Shown here: positions 45,653 through 53,305 of the stretch, in pieces
Position numbering within the stretch: position 1 is the stretch's first letter
How the letters are laid out: every line of letters begins with the position of its first letter
Origin: Paenibacillus agri
GTDB lineage: Bacteria > Bacillota > Bacilli > Paenibacillales > Paenibacillaceae
Reading direction: 5' to 3'
Assembly (NCBI RefSeq): GCF_013359945.1
Contig: NZ_JABWCS010000219.1
Span: 186,001 to 250,000, forward strand
DNA: 64,000 bases
Program-made: the position numbers and the translations under genes
Notes under the pieces: model-generated
Databases searched by the model: none
Told to the model about the DNA's origin: nothing
Seen by the model: only the letters and a program-made list of their open reading frames with translations

Positions 45653-46390
45653 TCACACTCCTTTGGCAGCCAGCAGTCCGGCCAGAATGTCAGGATGGTC
45701 CGTAATGATGCCGGCTACACCTGCATCGATCAGGTATTTCATCCGCTCAGGATCATTAACGGTGAATGGATGGTAGACGACACCGCGTGCCGCAGCTTCT
45801 GATACGAATTCCGGCAGTACTGCATAGTGGTTGGCATGCAGCGCAGCAGCACCAAGTGTAGCGGCATAATCCCAAGGGCGGTACAGGCCTTCCATGTACA
45901 GGATACCCGTGCGGATCTCCGGTGCCAGGGAGTGGAAATAAGCAAGAGAGTAGTGATTAAAGCTCGAAATGACAACCCGGTCGCTCATTCCCCATTCGCG
46001 GACAGCGGCGATAACTTTCTCCTCCATGCCTGGGTACGGGAACACTCCGTTTTTAAGCTCAATATTGAGAATGGTGTCGGTCTTGTGGAGCAGCTCGAGG
46101 AGGTCTTCCAGCAGCGGCAGTGGTTCCCCCGCAAAGGATTTGCCGAACCAGGAGCCGGCATCAAGGCTTAGCAGCTCGCGCAGCGTGTGATCCTTCACAG
46201 CACCGGTGCCGTTTGTGGTGCGTTCCAGCGTTTCATCATGAATGAGAATGAGTGCGCCATCCTTAGACATTTGAACGTCAGTTTCGATTCCGGTCGCTCC
46301 CAGCTCCAGGCTCTTGCGGAAGGCCGCCATCGTGTTCTCCGGGCAGACGGCGGATGCGCCGCGGTGGGCAAAGTTTATAATTGAAGTCAT
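45653..46390 (-). CDS. Glycerophosphodiester phosphodiesterase
   Basis: 245 residues, TIM barrel, hydrolyses glycerophosphodiesters to sn-glycerol-3-phosphate and an alcohol. Signature NFAHRGASAVCPENTMAAF (His-Arg-Gly and Pro-Glu-Asn-Thr), GIETDVQMSKDGALILIHDE (metal Glu/Asp and catalytic His). No signal peptide, so cytosolic. GGAGGGACAG precedes the ATG. It is co-transcribed with the MFS gene. It lies downstream of cysC and the STM401x operon but is separated from them by 135 bases with a terminator-like hairpin. Confidence 0.93.
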   Translation of the reverse strand: MTSIINFAHRGASAVCPENTMAAFRKSLELGATGIETDVQMSKDGALILIHDETLERTTNGTGAVKDHTLRELLSLDAGSWFGKSFAGEPLPLLEDLLELLHKTDTILNIELKNGVFPYPGMEEKVIAAVREWGMSDRVVISSFNHYSLAYFHSLAPEIRTGILYMEGLYRPWDYAATLGAAALHANHYAVLPEFVSEAAARGVVYHPFTVNDPERMKYLIDAGVAGIITDHPDILAGLLAAKGV

Positions 46391-46473
46391 CGGTATGCTG
46401 TCCCTCCAATGGTTTGTTTAGTGTACCTGATTAGTCAGGCTATCCCATTCTATTTCCACATGCAGCAAAGAAA

Positions 46474-46500
46474 CCCTGTCCGAAAATGCCGGCAGGGCTC
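46474..46500 (-). terminator. Terminator-like hairpin after cysC
   Basis: On the minus strand CCCTG-c-CGG pairs with CCG-a-CAGGG, followed by TTTCTTT. It probably ends the STM401x-cysC transcript. Confidence 0.55.
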
Positions 46501-46525
46501 CTATTTCGCAAATTTAACGCGGCCA

Positions 46526-47062
46526 TTACATCCCCTTGTTGTTTTTGAGCCATTCCAGCAGAGTAGCCACACTTTCTTCGGGGGATTGCTCTGCTGTATG
46601 CAAGGTTAGCTCCGGATGTTCCGGGACTTCGTAGGGATCAGTTATGCCCGTGAACAGGGGGATATCGCCACGGCGCGCTTTGGCGTATAGTCCCTTGACA
46701 TCCCGTTCCTCGCAAACCTGTAAAGGGCAGTCTACATAGATCTCGCCGAAGCCTGACAGGGTCTCCCTGGCGTATTCCCGCATCTCGCGGTAAGGACTGA
46801 TCACAGATACGATTGTGATTACGTCATGACGGTTCAGCAGCCCTGCGAGATAGACAGCGCGGCGGATATTTTCGAACCGGTCCTCGCGGCTGAAGCCCAG
46901 ACCCTTGCAGACATGCTGCCGGAGGTCATCGCCATCGAGCCATTCCACAGGTAGGCCTAGCTCTTCCAGCACTTCCGTCAGTCTGGAGGCGATCGTTGAT
47001 TTGCCGGCACCGGACAAGCCGGTTAGCCACAATGTAAATCCGGTATTCTTGTTCTCATTCAT
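46526..47062 (-). CDS. cysC: Adenylylsulfate (APS) kinase
   Basis: Phosphorylates APS to PAPS with ATP. 178 residues from the ATG at 47062, which overlaps the stop of the radical SAM gene as ATGA; the frame is open 39 codons further up but inside that gene. All family motifs are intact: P-loop GLSGAGKST (15-23), DGDDLRQHV, GLGFSREDRFENIRR, VISPYREMREYAR and VKGLYAKARRGDIPLFTGI. No ATP sulfurylase, PAPS reductase or sulfotransferase is nearby. Its position as the last gene of the STM4015-4011 operon, translationally coupled, makes it a probable pathway member. Confidence 0.92.
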   Translation of the reverse strand: MNENKNTGFTLWLTGLSGAGKSTIASRLTEVLEELGLPVEWLDGDDLRQHVCKGLGFSREDRFENIRRAVYLAGLLNRHDVITIVSVISPYREMREYARETLSGFGEIYVDCPLQVCEERDVKGLYAKARRGDIPLFTGITDPYEVPEHPELTLHTAEQSPEESVATLLEWLKNNKGM

Positions 47063-47925
47063 AGGTTCATATCTCCGTATGGGATTCGCTCCAGCAGCCC
47101 GGAGCCATAGATTTCCTGCAGCTCCAGATGGGGCATGTGGATGTAGCCAATATAGCAGTCGCAAACGTTCATTCGGCAAGCCCGCTTGGCCGAGAGGCCT
47201 TCCAGTCCGTCCCGGTACAGGTTGCCGATTACACCCCGGTCTTTGTAGCAGCGTTTCACCAGTCCGGCTCCCTGGACATAGAAGACGGTGCTGCCAGCGC
47301 TGCAGAATTTACCGAGGCTTTCATAATCTGTTGCATTAATTTCAAAGTGCGGGTCTAACCCTCGCAGATAGGTCAGGTCTTCTGCCGTGTAGTAATCCGG
47401 GCGATCCTTGTAGGCATTGATCCACAAGTATACGTCCTCAGGCAACGAGGTACGCAGCGAAGCTATAGCGGGAAAGGCACTGCGGACGCCCACACTGCCT
47501 ACACTGAAAGGAATTCCGCTGTTGTAGAGGGTCATGCACTGGGCGAGAAAACGTTCTTCTTCTACTTGTCCGGGATGGTAGGTCGCCCAGAATGCGACTT
47601 TGGCCGGGTTCAGCCCGGAAGTGAAATCCAATCTGGCCGACAGGTTGGTCTGGATCGCCACCTTATCGACATGCTCCATACCTGCAAGGGTCGTGATGGC
47701 GTCCTTGTACCAGCGGTGAGTCAGGCCTTCTCCGTACGGATTGAAGAAGATGGAAAGGCGGTGACCGGACGTTCCCTGATCGCCTACCCATTGTACGAAC
47801 CGCTCGACGCCCTCACGGTCTTTGGCAAGTGTTGCGGCGCTATCCCGTGTTTTGCCGAAGGGGCAGTAAGGGCAGTCATAGTTGCAGGAGGTGAGGGTCC
47901 CGCGGTAATAGAGAACGGCCTTCAT
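47059..47925 (-). CDS. STM4011 family radical SAM protein
   Basis: 288 residues. The radical SAM cluster site is CNYDCPYC (Cys14, Cys18, Cys21), near the N-terminus. The barrel includes SIFFNPYGEGLTH and IQTNLSARLD. A SPASM-like C-terminal cysteine set (Cys208, 226, 250, 255, 257; KFCSAG, VKRCYKDRGVIGNL, CRMNVCDC) should bind an auxiliary iron-sulfur cluster, as in peptide-modifying and sulfatase-maturing enzymes. The reaction is unknown. It overlaps STM4012 upstream and cysC downstream by 4 bases each (ATGA), so all three are translated together. The family assignment is from memory of gene order and sequence. Confidence 0.85.
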   Translation of the reverse strand: MKAVLYYRGTLTSCNYDCPYCPFGKTRDSAATLAKDREGVERFVQWVGDQGTSGHRLSIFFNPYGEGLTHRWYKDAITTLAGMEHVDKVAIQTNLSARLDFTSGLNPAKVAFWATYHPGQVEEERFLAQCMTLYNSGIPFSVGSVGVRSAFPAIASLRTSLPEDVYLWINAYKDRPDYYTAEDLTYLRGLDPHFEINATDYESLGKFCSAGSTVFYVQGAGLVKRCYKDRGVIGNLYRDGLEGLSAKRACRMNVCDCYIGYIHMPHLELQEIYGSGLLERIPYGDMNL

Positions 47926-49307
47926 GGGAGGACGAACCTTTCCATACGCTCCCGAATGCTGGATGAAATAAACCAGTCGCCGATAGAGTCAGAGTAGCCT
48001 AGAGCTTCGCCGGTCAGGCGCAGCACATCGTCCTCCACAAGGCCAAATCCGGAGTCGGTGAGCAGAGCTAGCTCAGGAAAATCGCTCCACAGCAGGGTGC
48101 CGAAACGTTCAGTATACTGAGACAGCTTCAAGCCCTCGCTGTGCAGAATAGCCTTCAGGATAAAGCGGCGTTTCTGTTCTTCCGGCTCCAGCACAATCCC
48201 GTAATCGGCGGTATCATAACGTTCTGCGGCTACATAATCGGCGATGATGCTCTCCGTAGCCTTGCGGCTGACTCCATAACGAGAGGCATAGTGTACGCCC
48301 CGGGTATAGGAGCGGGCTCCGCACCCCAGCCCCACCATCCCTTCTTCCTGGCAGCTGTAATCCAGAAGCGGCTTGTGACTTTCGGCTGTCTCTTTAGCGA
48401 AGCGGCGCATAGAGTACTGACGGTACCCATGACGTTCAAGCAATTCGCGGGCAGCATTATAGCACTGTAGCCGGATATCCTCCTGTCGCTCCAGATCGCC
48501 GGGTTTCACAATCGTGTGCTCACGGGTGTAGAGGGGATAGATGAAGATTTCACCTGGATTATAAGACAGCGTCTGGTTCAGCGAATACAGCCAAGTCTCT
48601 ACGGTTTGACCTGGAAGTCCATAGATCAGATCGAGATTCAGAATTGGAAAATCATATCGACCCAGCAGCTCCAACGCCCGGTACACTACGTCAGGGTCTT
48701 GAGGCCGGTAAATTGCTGCCGACTCTGAGGCGACGAAGCTTTGAATGCCCATGCTGACCCGGTCTACGTTTGCGTCTTTCAGAATTTCCAGTTTTTCTAC
48801 AGTAAGGGTCTCTGGCGAAGTTTCTACCGAGATCGAGACTTTGTCTGTTGCGAGCCCCATGATGTCCGTGGCAATGTAGAACAGGCGGCGGAGCTGATCC
48901 GGGGCAAGTAAGGTCGGGGTGCCGCCGCCAATGGCAAACCGGGCATATGGCTTATGGGCCGTGAACGGCGCCCACTGCCGGGCTTGACGCTCCAGAGCAT
49001 CCACATAGCGGGCGTGCACATCAGCCCGTTTGTCAGGCAGTGTGAACAGATTGCAGAACCCGCAGCGGGCACCGCAGAACGGGATATGCATGTATAGAAA
49101 GAACGATTCGGCAGGTTCGTCACGCCATAGTTCATTCAAGGGCAGCGGCGGTTCCAAATCACGGTAAGCCGTTTTATGCGGATAGGAATACAGATAAGAA
49201 CGATAAGGATCAGCGGTAATTCCGCTTTTCCATTGCAGAAGCTCCTCCGATGAGGGGGACGGGCTAACGTCGCCATGGAGCAACCGGGGATGATACGATG
49301 ACGCCAT
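47922..49307 (-). CDS. STM4012 family radical SAM protein (HemN/HemW-like)
   Basis: 461 residues from the ATG at 49307 (GGATGGAG upstream); the frame is open to 49376, overlapping the previous gene. Cluster site HIPFCGARCGFC (Cys78, 82, 85), then the HemN-type blocks GGGTPTLLAPDQLRRL, SVETSPETLTVEKLEIL, RVSMGIQSF and LDLIYGLPGQTVETW. The fourth Cys that follows the cluster in true HemN (CxxxCxxCxC) is replaced here (CNLF), and a C-terminal winged-helix-like domain is present. It is therefore probably not a coproporphyrinogen oxidase; HemW-like radical or methyl-transfer chemistry is possible. It is coupled to STM4011. Confidence 0.87.
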   Translation of the reverse strand: MASSYHPRLLHGDVSPSPSSEELLQWKSGITADPYRSYLYSYPHKTAYRDLEPPLPLNELWRDEPAESFFLYMHIPFCGARCGFCNLFTLPDKRADVHARYVDALERQARQWAPFTAHKPYARFAIGGGTPTLLAPDQLRRLFYIATDIMGLATDKVSISVETSPETLTVEKLEILKDANVDRVSMGIQSFVASESAAIYRPQDPDVVYRALELLGRYDFPILNLDLIYGLPGQTVETWLYSLNQTLSYNPGEIFIYPLYTREHTIVKPGDLERQEDIRLQCYNAARELLERHGYRQYSMRRFAKETAESHKPLLDYSCQEEGMVGLGCGARSYTRGVHYASRYGVSRKATESIIADYVAAERYDTADYGIVLEPEEQKRRFILKAILHSEGLKLSQYTERFGTLLWSDFPELALLTDSGFGLVEDDVLRLTGEALGYSDSIGDWFISSSIRERMERFVLP

Positions 49308-49342
49308 AGACTGTTCTCCATCCTTTCGGAATCCATTTGGTA

Positions 49343-50128
49343 TCACAAAATAAATTCGCGGTATGGAACATTCCATACCGTCTCATGCGCGAGCCGGTGA
49401 CCTTGATAGCCATCTTCGCCATAGGCTGTGCCATGGTCGGAGAAGGCCAGACAGAATGTCGGATTGCCGCGCTCACGGAAGGCCTGGAATAGACGGCCGA
49501 GTTCTCCATCGACGTAGCGGAGCGCAGCGCGCTGGCTGTCGACGGAGTCTTTTTTGGCTCCTGGCAGGAAATAATGGTTCGGTCCATGGATCGCGGATAC
49601 GTTCAGGAACATGAATAACCGCTGTGACCGATCCACAGTATCCAGAATTTTAAGGGCATGATTCACCTGATGCTCTGTAGAACGGGGGTTCGTCACACCG
49701 AAGTTCATACGCCAGTAGCTTTGTTGAAAATAACCGGGCAGTACCCGGGCGAGCGGATTCTTCTTGGTGAAAAAAATAACGCCCCCGATACAAACCGTCC
49801 GGTAGCCTTCAGCCGCCAGTCCGGAGACGATGTCCGGTGTATCGAACAGCCAGGTATGGGGATGGGTCTTCATCCCGGTGTTCTTGGAATGGAACATGCG
49901 AATATGTTCCGACTTGTCTGTTGTTGCAGGCGTTGGCAGGAAGCCGCCGAAAAATGCGTGATGAGCCGCATAAGTGAAGCTTCCCGGCGTATGTCGTTTC
50001 TCCCATGATCCGGTTCCGCACAGGTTGGGACAATTCTCTTCCTCCAGAACGGCAGCATCATAACGTAGAGTATCGAGTGTAATCATTAGGATGTCATGGG
50101 TGCCAACAATAGTGTTCATATCTGTCAT
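49343..50128 (-). CDS. STM4013/SEN3800 family hydrolase (alkaline phosphatase/sulfatase superfamily)
   Basis: 261 residues, short for the superfamily. Metal ligands: Asp19 in ITLDTLRYD, DHG at 231-233 (FSDHGTAYGEDG) and His244/His248 in GHRLAHETVW. The nucleophile position falls in TPGSFTYAAHHAFF, with Thr52 the likely residue. There is no CxPxR formylglycine motif, so it is not a type I sulfatase and more likely cleaves or transfers a phosphoester or phosphonate group. No signal peptide is seen, so it acts in the cytosol. It lies 13 bases after STM4014 and 35 before the STM4012 start. Confidence 0.83.
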   Translation of the reverse strand: MTDMNTIVGTHDILMITLDTLRYDAAVLEEENCPNLCGTGSWEKRHTPGSFTYAAHHAFFGGFLPTPATTDKSEHIRMFHSKNTGMKTHPHTWLFDTPDIVSGLAAEGYRTVCIGGVIFFTKKNPLARVLPGYFQQSYWRMNFGVTNPRSTEHQVNHALKILDTVDRSQRLFMFLNVSAIHGPNHYFLPGAKKDSVDSQRAALRYVDGELGRLFQAFRERGNPTFCLAFSDHGTAYGEDGYQGHRLAHETVWNVPYREFIL

Positions 50129-50141
50129 GATGATCCGTCCT

Positions 50142-51473
50142 TTATAAACGATGTTGAGGGAGGGAAGGCTGGGGTCTGTCAGCCAGCATCTTCATCTCCC
50201 ATTCATAGGTACCGTAGCCGTGGTACTCCACATCATACAGCAGATCGCCGAATGGATTAACATCGGCAATATATGTGCGCTGCGGGTTGCCAGATACCAG
50301 TACATCCATCCCCGCAATTGCGGAGCCTGGAAAAGCAGCAAGTGCCTGCCTGGCAGTCTCCTGCACTTGTTCCAGCATCTCTTCGGATAGCCCGGCTTCG
50401 GTGGGTGTCATCCGCTGGCTGCGCAGATGCAGATTTGTGATCGGTGTCGTGCTGCAGCGGGCCACAGCATGGCAGGCCTCTCCGAAGACGACAAGCTGAC
50501 GGATATCAAAGGATCGTCCGCCTTGACTAGCCTTGGGCACCCACTGCTCGGCATAGGCCCCGTGCCGATAGAGCCAGTTGATAATGGCTTCTATGGTTTT
50601 GCGATCGGTATAGCGGCGCAGCTTCCCCGAATTATAATAGATCGGAGGGCGGGTAATGAAGGATTCTACCCCGACGGTTGTTATCGCCAGTTCCGCCCCA
50701 GTGGAAGGGTTCACCTGATAAGCGATCACGCCGGAAGCGGCAGAGCCGCAGGCCAGCTTGATGAACACACGGTGCATTCGTTCCGCGGCCATTTTCTTAC
50801 GGAGCGAAGCATAGTCCACAGGGGGCTGAGTGCCACCGAGCGGGCGCGGCACGGGAACTCCCGCTGCTGCGAGAATTCGCTGTGTCTCCCGTTTGTCGGT
50901 CATGGCGATAATCTCCGCCGGATCATTAAGCCATTCCGCGCCGGGCCAGGCCTCCGCCGCCTCGCGCTTCAACCTTCCCAGCAGCCGGCAGTAGCCGCGG
51001 AACCACTGGGAAGGATGGTGCAGCACGCCCGGCAGGTCCTGCAGCCGGAGCGCCGCCTTGACGCTGAGCGGCAGCGGGCGGAGCTGTGGCCGCTCAGCGC
51101 TATGGGGCAGCGAATCGAGTTGTCGCTGCTCGGTGTTTGGCGGCAGCGAGCTGTGCTGCTGCCGCTCGAAGCCTGGATACAGCGCATCGCTGGTATCCGG
51201 GGCGTCCGGCGCGCCCAGGGCAATCAGGGCGCGCTCACTCTCGAAGCTGCCGCCTGGCGAATCCAGGCGCAGCAGCGGGGAAACGCTGCCCCTGCCGGCA
51301 GCGTCGGCCATTGCTGGCTGCTGCTCTGCCAGCAGCTCAGCTAAAGACCGGCCCTGTAGCAGTCCGGCGTAGGGCAGGATGATGGCGGGCGGGAGGCCAA
51401 GCCTCTCCCTGGCCTGCCGGATGCCCTCGGTCCGCCGGTCGCCAGGATGGCCGATGACGATCAGCGGCTGCAT
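50142..51473 (-). CDS. STM4014 family protein (ATP-grasp fold)
   Basis: 443 residues from the ATG at 51473 (ACGGAG upstream); the frame is open 24 codons further, into STM4015. The C-terminal half (about 215-440) reads as ATP-grasp: MTDKRETQRILAAAGVPVPR, KLACGSAASGV, SFDIRQLVVFGEACHAVAR and the metal-binding DVNPFGD (Asp404, Asn406). This predicts ATP-dependent carboxylate-amine or related ligation. Residues 103-138 are a 12-residue repeat present three times and rich in Gln, Leu and Pro, probably a flexible insertion. GC content is high across the insertion. It starts 7 bases after STM4015. Confidence 0.83.
   Translation of the reverse strand: MQPLIVIGHPGDRRTEGIRQARERLGLPPAIILPYAGLLQGRSLAELLAEQQPAMADAAGRGSVSPLLRLDSPGGSFESERALIALGAPDAPDTSDALYPGFERQQHSSLPPNTEQRQLDSLPHSAERPQLRPLPLSVKAALRLQDLPGVLHHPSQWFRGYCRLLGRLKREAAEAWPGAEWLNDPAEIIAMTDKRETQRILAAAGVPVPRPLGGTQPPVDYASLRKKMAAERMHRVFIKLACGSAASGVIAYQVNPSTGAELAITTVGVESFITRPPIYYNSGKLRRYTDRKTIEAIINWLYRHGAYAEQWVPKASQGGRSFDIRQLVVFGEACHAVARCSTTPITNLHLRSQRMTPTEAGLSEEMLEQVQETARQALAAFPGSAIAGMDVLVSGNPQRTYIADVNPFGDLLYDVEYHGYGTYEWEMKMLADRPQPSLPQHRL
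51060..51167 (-). repeat. Three 36-base units inside the STM4014 gene
   Basis: Encode ERQQHSSLPPNT, EQRQLDSLPHSA and ERPQLRPLPLSV in tandem. The units are diverged but keep the E-x-x-Q and L-P spacing. They form an insertion between the N-terminal and ATP-grasp parts. Confidence 0.8.
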
Positions 51474-51480
51474 CTCGGCG

Positions 51481-52326
51481 TTACTCCGTAATGGACGGAT
51501 AACGCCAGTCCTCGTCATCATCGCTTTGCTGCTGATCGCTGACATCGACAGGCAGTCCGCTCTGCTGCCAGCGGGCTACCATTTCATTAGACATATAATG
51601 ATAGCTGAGATTCAGCGCTTTTAATTTCTTGATTCGATCACTGGCGAGCAGTGCTTCAGCACCGGTATCGCTTAAAGTGCCAAGGGACAGGTCGAGTGTG
51701 TCGAGCTGATCCAGAATTGGAGCATCTGCGATCGCTGCTGCGATCTCGTCCTGCATCTCGCTATTTTTCAACCCTAGATAGTTGAGCTTGGGGAACTTGC
51801 CGGGTTCAATTAGTGGGAGAATATCCTCCAGACTGCCGTCAAATCCGTATTCATCTACACCGAGGTACAGCTCTAGCTTGCGTAGATTCGGCAGACTGCT
51901 GCCGGCAATTTGCGCAAGAACATCCTTGCCCAGGCCGCCACAGATGATTCTCAGTTCCTCCAGCTTGTCATGCTTCAGATGGCTCAGGCTCAGATTGTTC
52001 GAGCCTTGAATGGTGAAGGATTGCAGCTCCGGAAAGGCAGTGAGCAGCGGCGACAGATCACTTTGGGTAATCCACGAAATCTCGCATTCCTCAGAGTCCA
52101 TCTCGCCGATGAACAGCTTACGAAGCAGTGGGAAGCTTGCACTGTGCTGGACAAGGGCCTCTACCACCTCTTCCGAGCTGTTCTCATAGGTCTGTCCCCA
52201 ATCGCCAATAATCAGGCTGCTCAGTGCTGCACTTTCAGCGCTCTGGCTGAGCTTTTCAATCTCTTCACCAATCCGCTTACCCTCTTCGAATTCGTCGTAG
52301 CCAATCGTAAGCTTCACTTCAGTCAT
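51481..52326 (-). CDS. STM4015 family protein (leucine-rich repeats)
   Basis: 281 residues, acidic. From about residue 60 on, leucine-rich repeats of the cytosolic RanGAP-like kind: ELQSFTIQGSNNLSLSHLKH, LEELRIICGGLGKDVLAQIA, LPNLRKLELYLGVDEYGFDG, FPKLNYLGLKNSEMQDEIAA, LDQLDTLDLSLGTLSDTGAE, KKLKALNLSYHYMSNE. Such repeats form a curved protein-binding scaffold. No signal peptide. It is the first gene of the operon; GGGAGGG precedes the ATG and a SigA-like promoter lies 37-65 bases upstream. A scaffold or substrate-recognition role in the pathway is an inference. Confidence 0.83.
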   Translation of the reverse strand: MTEVKLTIGYDEFEEGKRIGEEIEKLSQSAESAALSSLIIGDWGQTYENSSEEVVEALVQHSASFPLLRKLFIGEMDSEECEISWITQSDLSPLLTAFPELQSFTIQGSNNLSLSHLKHDKLEELRIICGGLGKDVLAQIAGSSLPNLRKLELYLGVDEYGFDGSLEDILPLIEPGKFPKLNYLGLKNSEMQDEIAAAIADAPILDQLDTLDLSLGTLSDTGAEALLASDRIKKLKALNLSYHYMSNEMVARWQQSGLPVDVSDQQQSDDDEDWRYPSITE

Positions 52327-52362
52327 GATGTTCCCTCCCGGAAAAAGTTTTACTTCGAAACT

Positions 52363-52391
52363 ACCCTATCATTTGGCGAAAGGGGAGTCAA
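52363..52391 (-). promoter_or_regulatory. SigA-like promoter of the STM4015-4011-cysC operon
   Basis: On the minus strand TTGACT (52391-52386), 17-base spacer, TAGGGT (52368-52363). The -35 is good and the -10 is weak. Confidence 0.5.
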
Positions 52392-52448
52392 ATGACCAAA
52401 GACCCAGCAACGCTGCTTGCAGATCATCAGCTTTATCCTCATGAATAA
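52392..52448 (+). CDS. Possible 18-residue peptide gene, divergent from the STM4015 operon
   Basis: ATG with a good ribosome site (AAGGGGAG five bases before) encodes MTKDPATLLADHQLYPHE and stops inside the left arm of a perfect 20-base hairpin. Small size means chance cannot be excluded, and the hairpin may belong only to the convergent acetyltransferase gene. Listed because it sits next to an operon with two radical SAM enzymes and an ATP-grasp protein, where a precursor peptide would be of interest. Confidence 0.2.
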   Translation: MTKDPATLLADHQLYPHE

Positions 52449-52487
52449 ACGGCAAGCCCCAACTCCCGGGGCTTGCCGTTTATTCAT
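52441..52487. terminator. Long perfect hairpin terminator
   Basis: 20-base perfect stem (52441-52460 with 52468-52487), 7-base loop. The A/T-rich outer part allows use in both directions. It ends the minus-strand acetyltransferase gene and possibly the short plus-strand peptide transcript. Confidence 0.85.
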
Positions 52488-52501
52488 AAAATCGTGCTTC
52501 G

Positions 52502-53011
52502 TTATTGCTTTTTGTAGTACAACACTGTGGTGTGGAGTTCTCCATTCCCGGAGCGGGCAAAATACGGGATTCTGCCCGCCTCAATAAAACCGCGCGACTG
52601 GTAGAGCAGGTTGGAGGGATCACCCTCACGGGTATCCAGTGTCAACAGCTCACGGTCTTCTGCAGCAGCTGCAGCCTCGGCGGTATCCATGAGCCGCCCG
52701 GCAATGCCTTTTCTGCGATGATCCGGGTGAACCATCAGTTTGGCGATCTCCGCACGGTGGAGCGCATTGGCCTTTCTAGCCAGCTGCAACTGGATCGTAC
52801 CTGTAATGGTATCCCCTTCCCGCGCGATCCAGAGCAAGACGCCAGGACTCAAAACGCTCCGCCAATAATCCAAGGCTTCGGCTTTGTCTAATGGCGGGAG
52901 GAAGCCGATGGAAGCTCCATCATTCACAACAGAGATCAGCATTTCACTTAACCCAAGTTCAATTTCTGGAGTCAATGATTCTACTAGTGTGATTATAGGT
53001 TCGGTAGTCAT
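52502..53011 (-). CDS. GNAT family N-acetyltransferase
   Basis: 169 residues. Motif A is IAKLMVHPDHRRKGIAGRLM, with the RRKGIA acetyl-CoA pyrophosphate loop intact. The core ends LTLDTREGDPSNLLYQSRGF, where the late beta strand and helix are typical. The acceptor is unknown; relatives act on amino acids, antibiotics or proteins. AAGGATG precedes the ATG. It lies upstream of the long hairpin and points toward the STM401x promoter, but is separated from that operon by the terminator. Confidence 0.87.
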   Translation of the reverse strand: MTTEPIITLVESLTPEIELGLSEMLISVVNDGASIGFLPPLDKAEALDYWRSVLSPGVLLWIAREGDTITGTIQLQLARKANALHRAEIAKLMVHPDHRRKGIAGRLMDTAEAAAAAEDRELLTLDTREGDPSNLLYQSRGFIEAGRIPYFARSGNGELHTTVLYYKKQ

Positions 53012-53305
53012 GGGCGACCCATCCTTTCAATATGACGATGATGAAATATACTAATTGTCATTATACTGACGTTAACTATATTTACAATAAAATTCGATAG
53101 CAAGATAATTTGTGTTATATGTATGTAATATATATAAATTTATGAGGCGACTATTTACCTAATAAAGTCCTGAATTGTTGTAAAATTGTAAAAGTCCCTT
53201 GGAACGCAGTACAATGAATGTAGATTATTGTAACTTATAGAGAAATTAAATAAAGCCATATTAGCAGCATTCATCAGGAAGACATGGATAGGGGGAAGAG
53301 TGACT

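Noticed and set aside
47922-49307. Oxygen-independent coproporphyrinogen oxidase HemN
   Set aside because: The fourth cysteine after the cluster is missing and the gene lies in an STM401x operon, not with heme genes.
49343-50128. Type I sulfatase matured by the adjacent radical SAM enzymes
   Set aside because: No CxPxR or SxPxR sequence is present at the nucleophile position.
50427-51344. 305-residue open frame opposite the STM4014 gene
   Set aside because: GC-rich shadow of a gene with clear ATP-grasp motifs; its Arg/Ala/Gly-rich translation has no domain.
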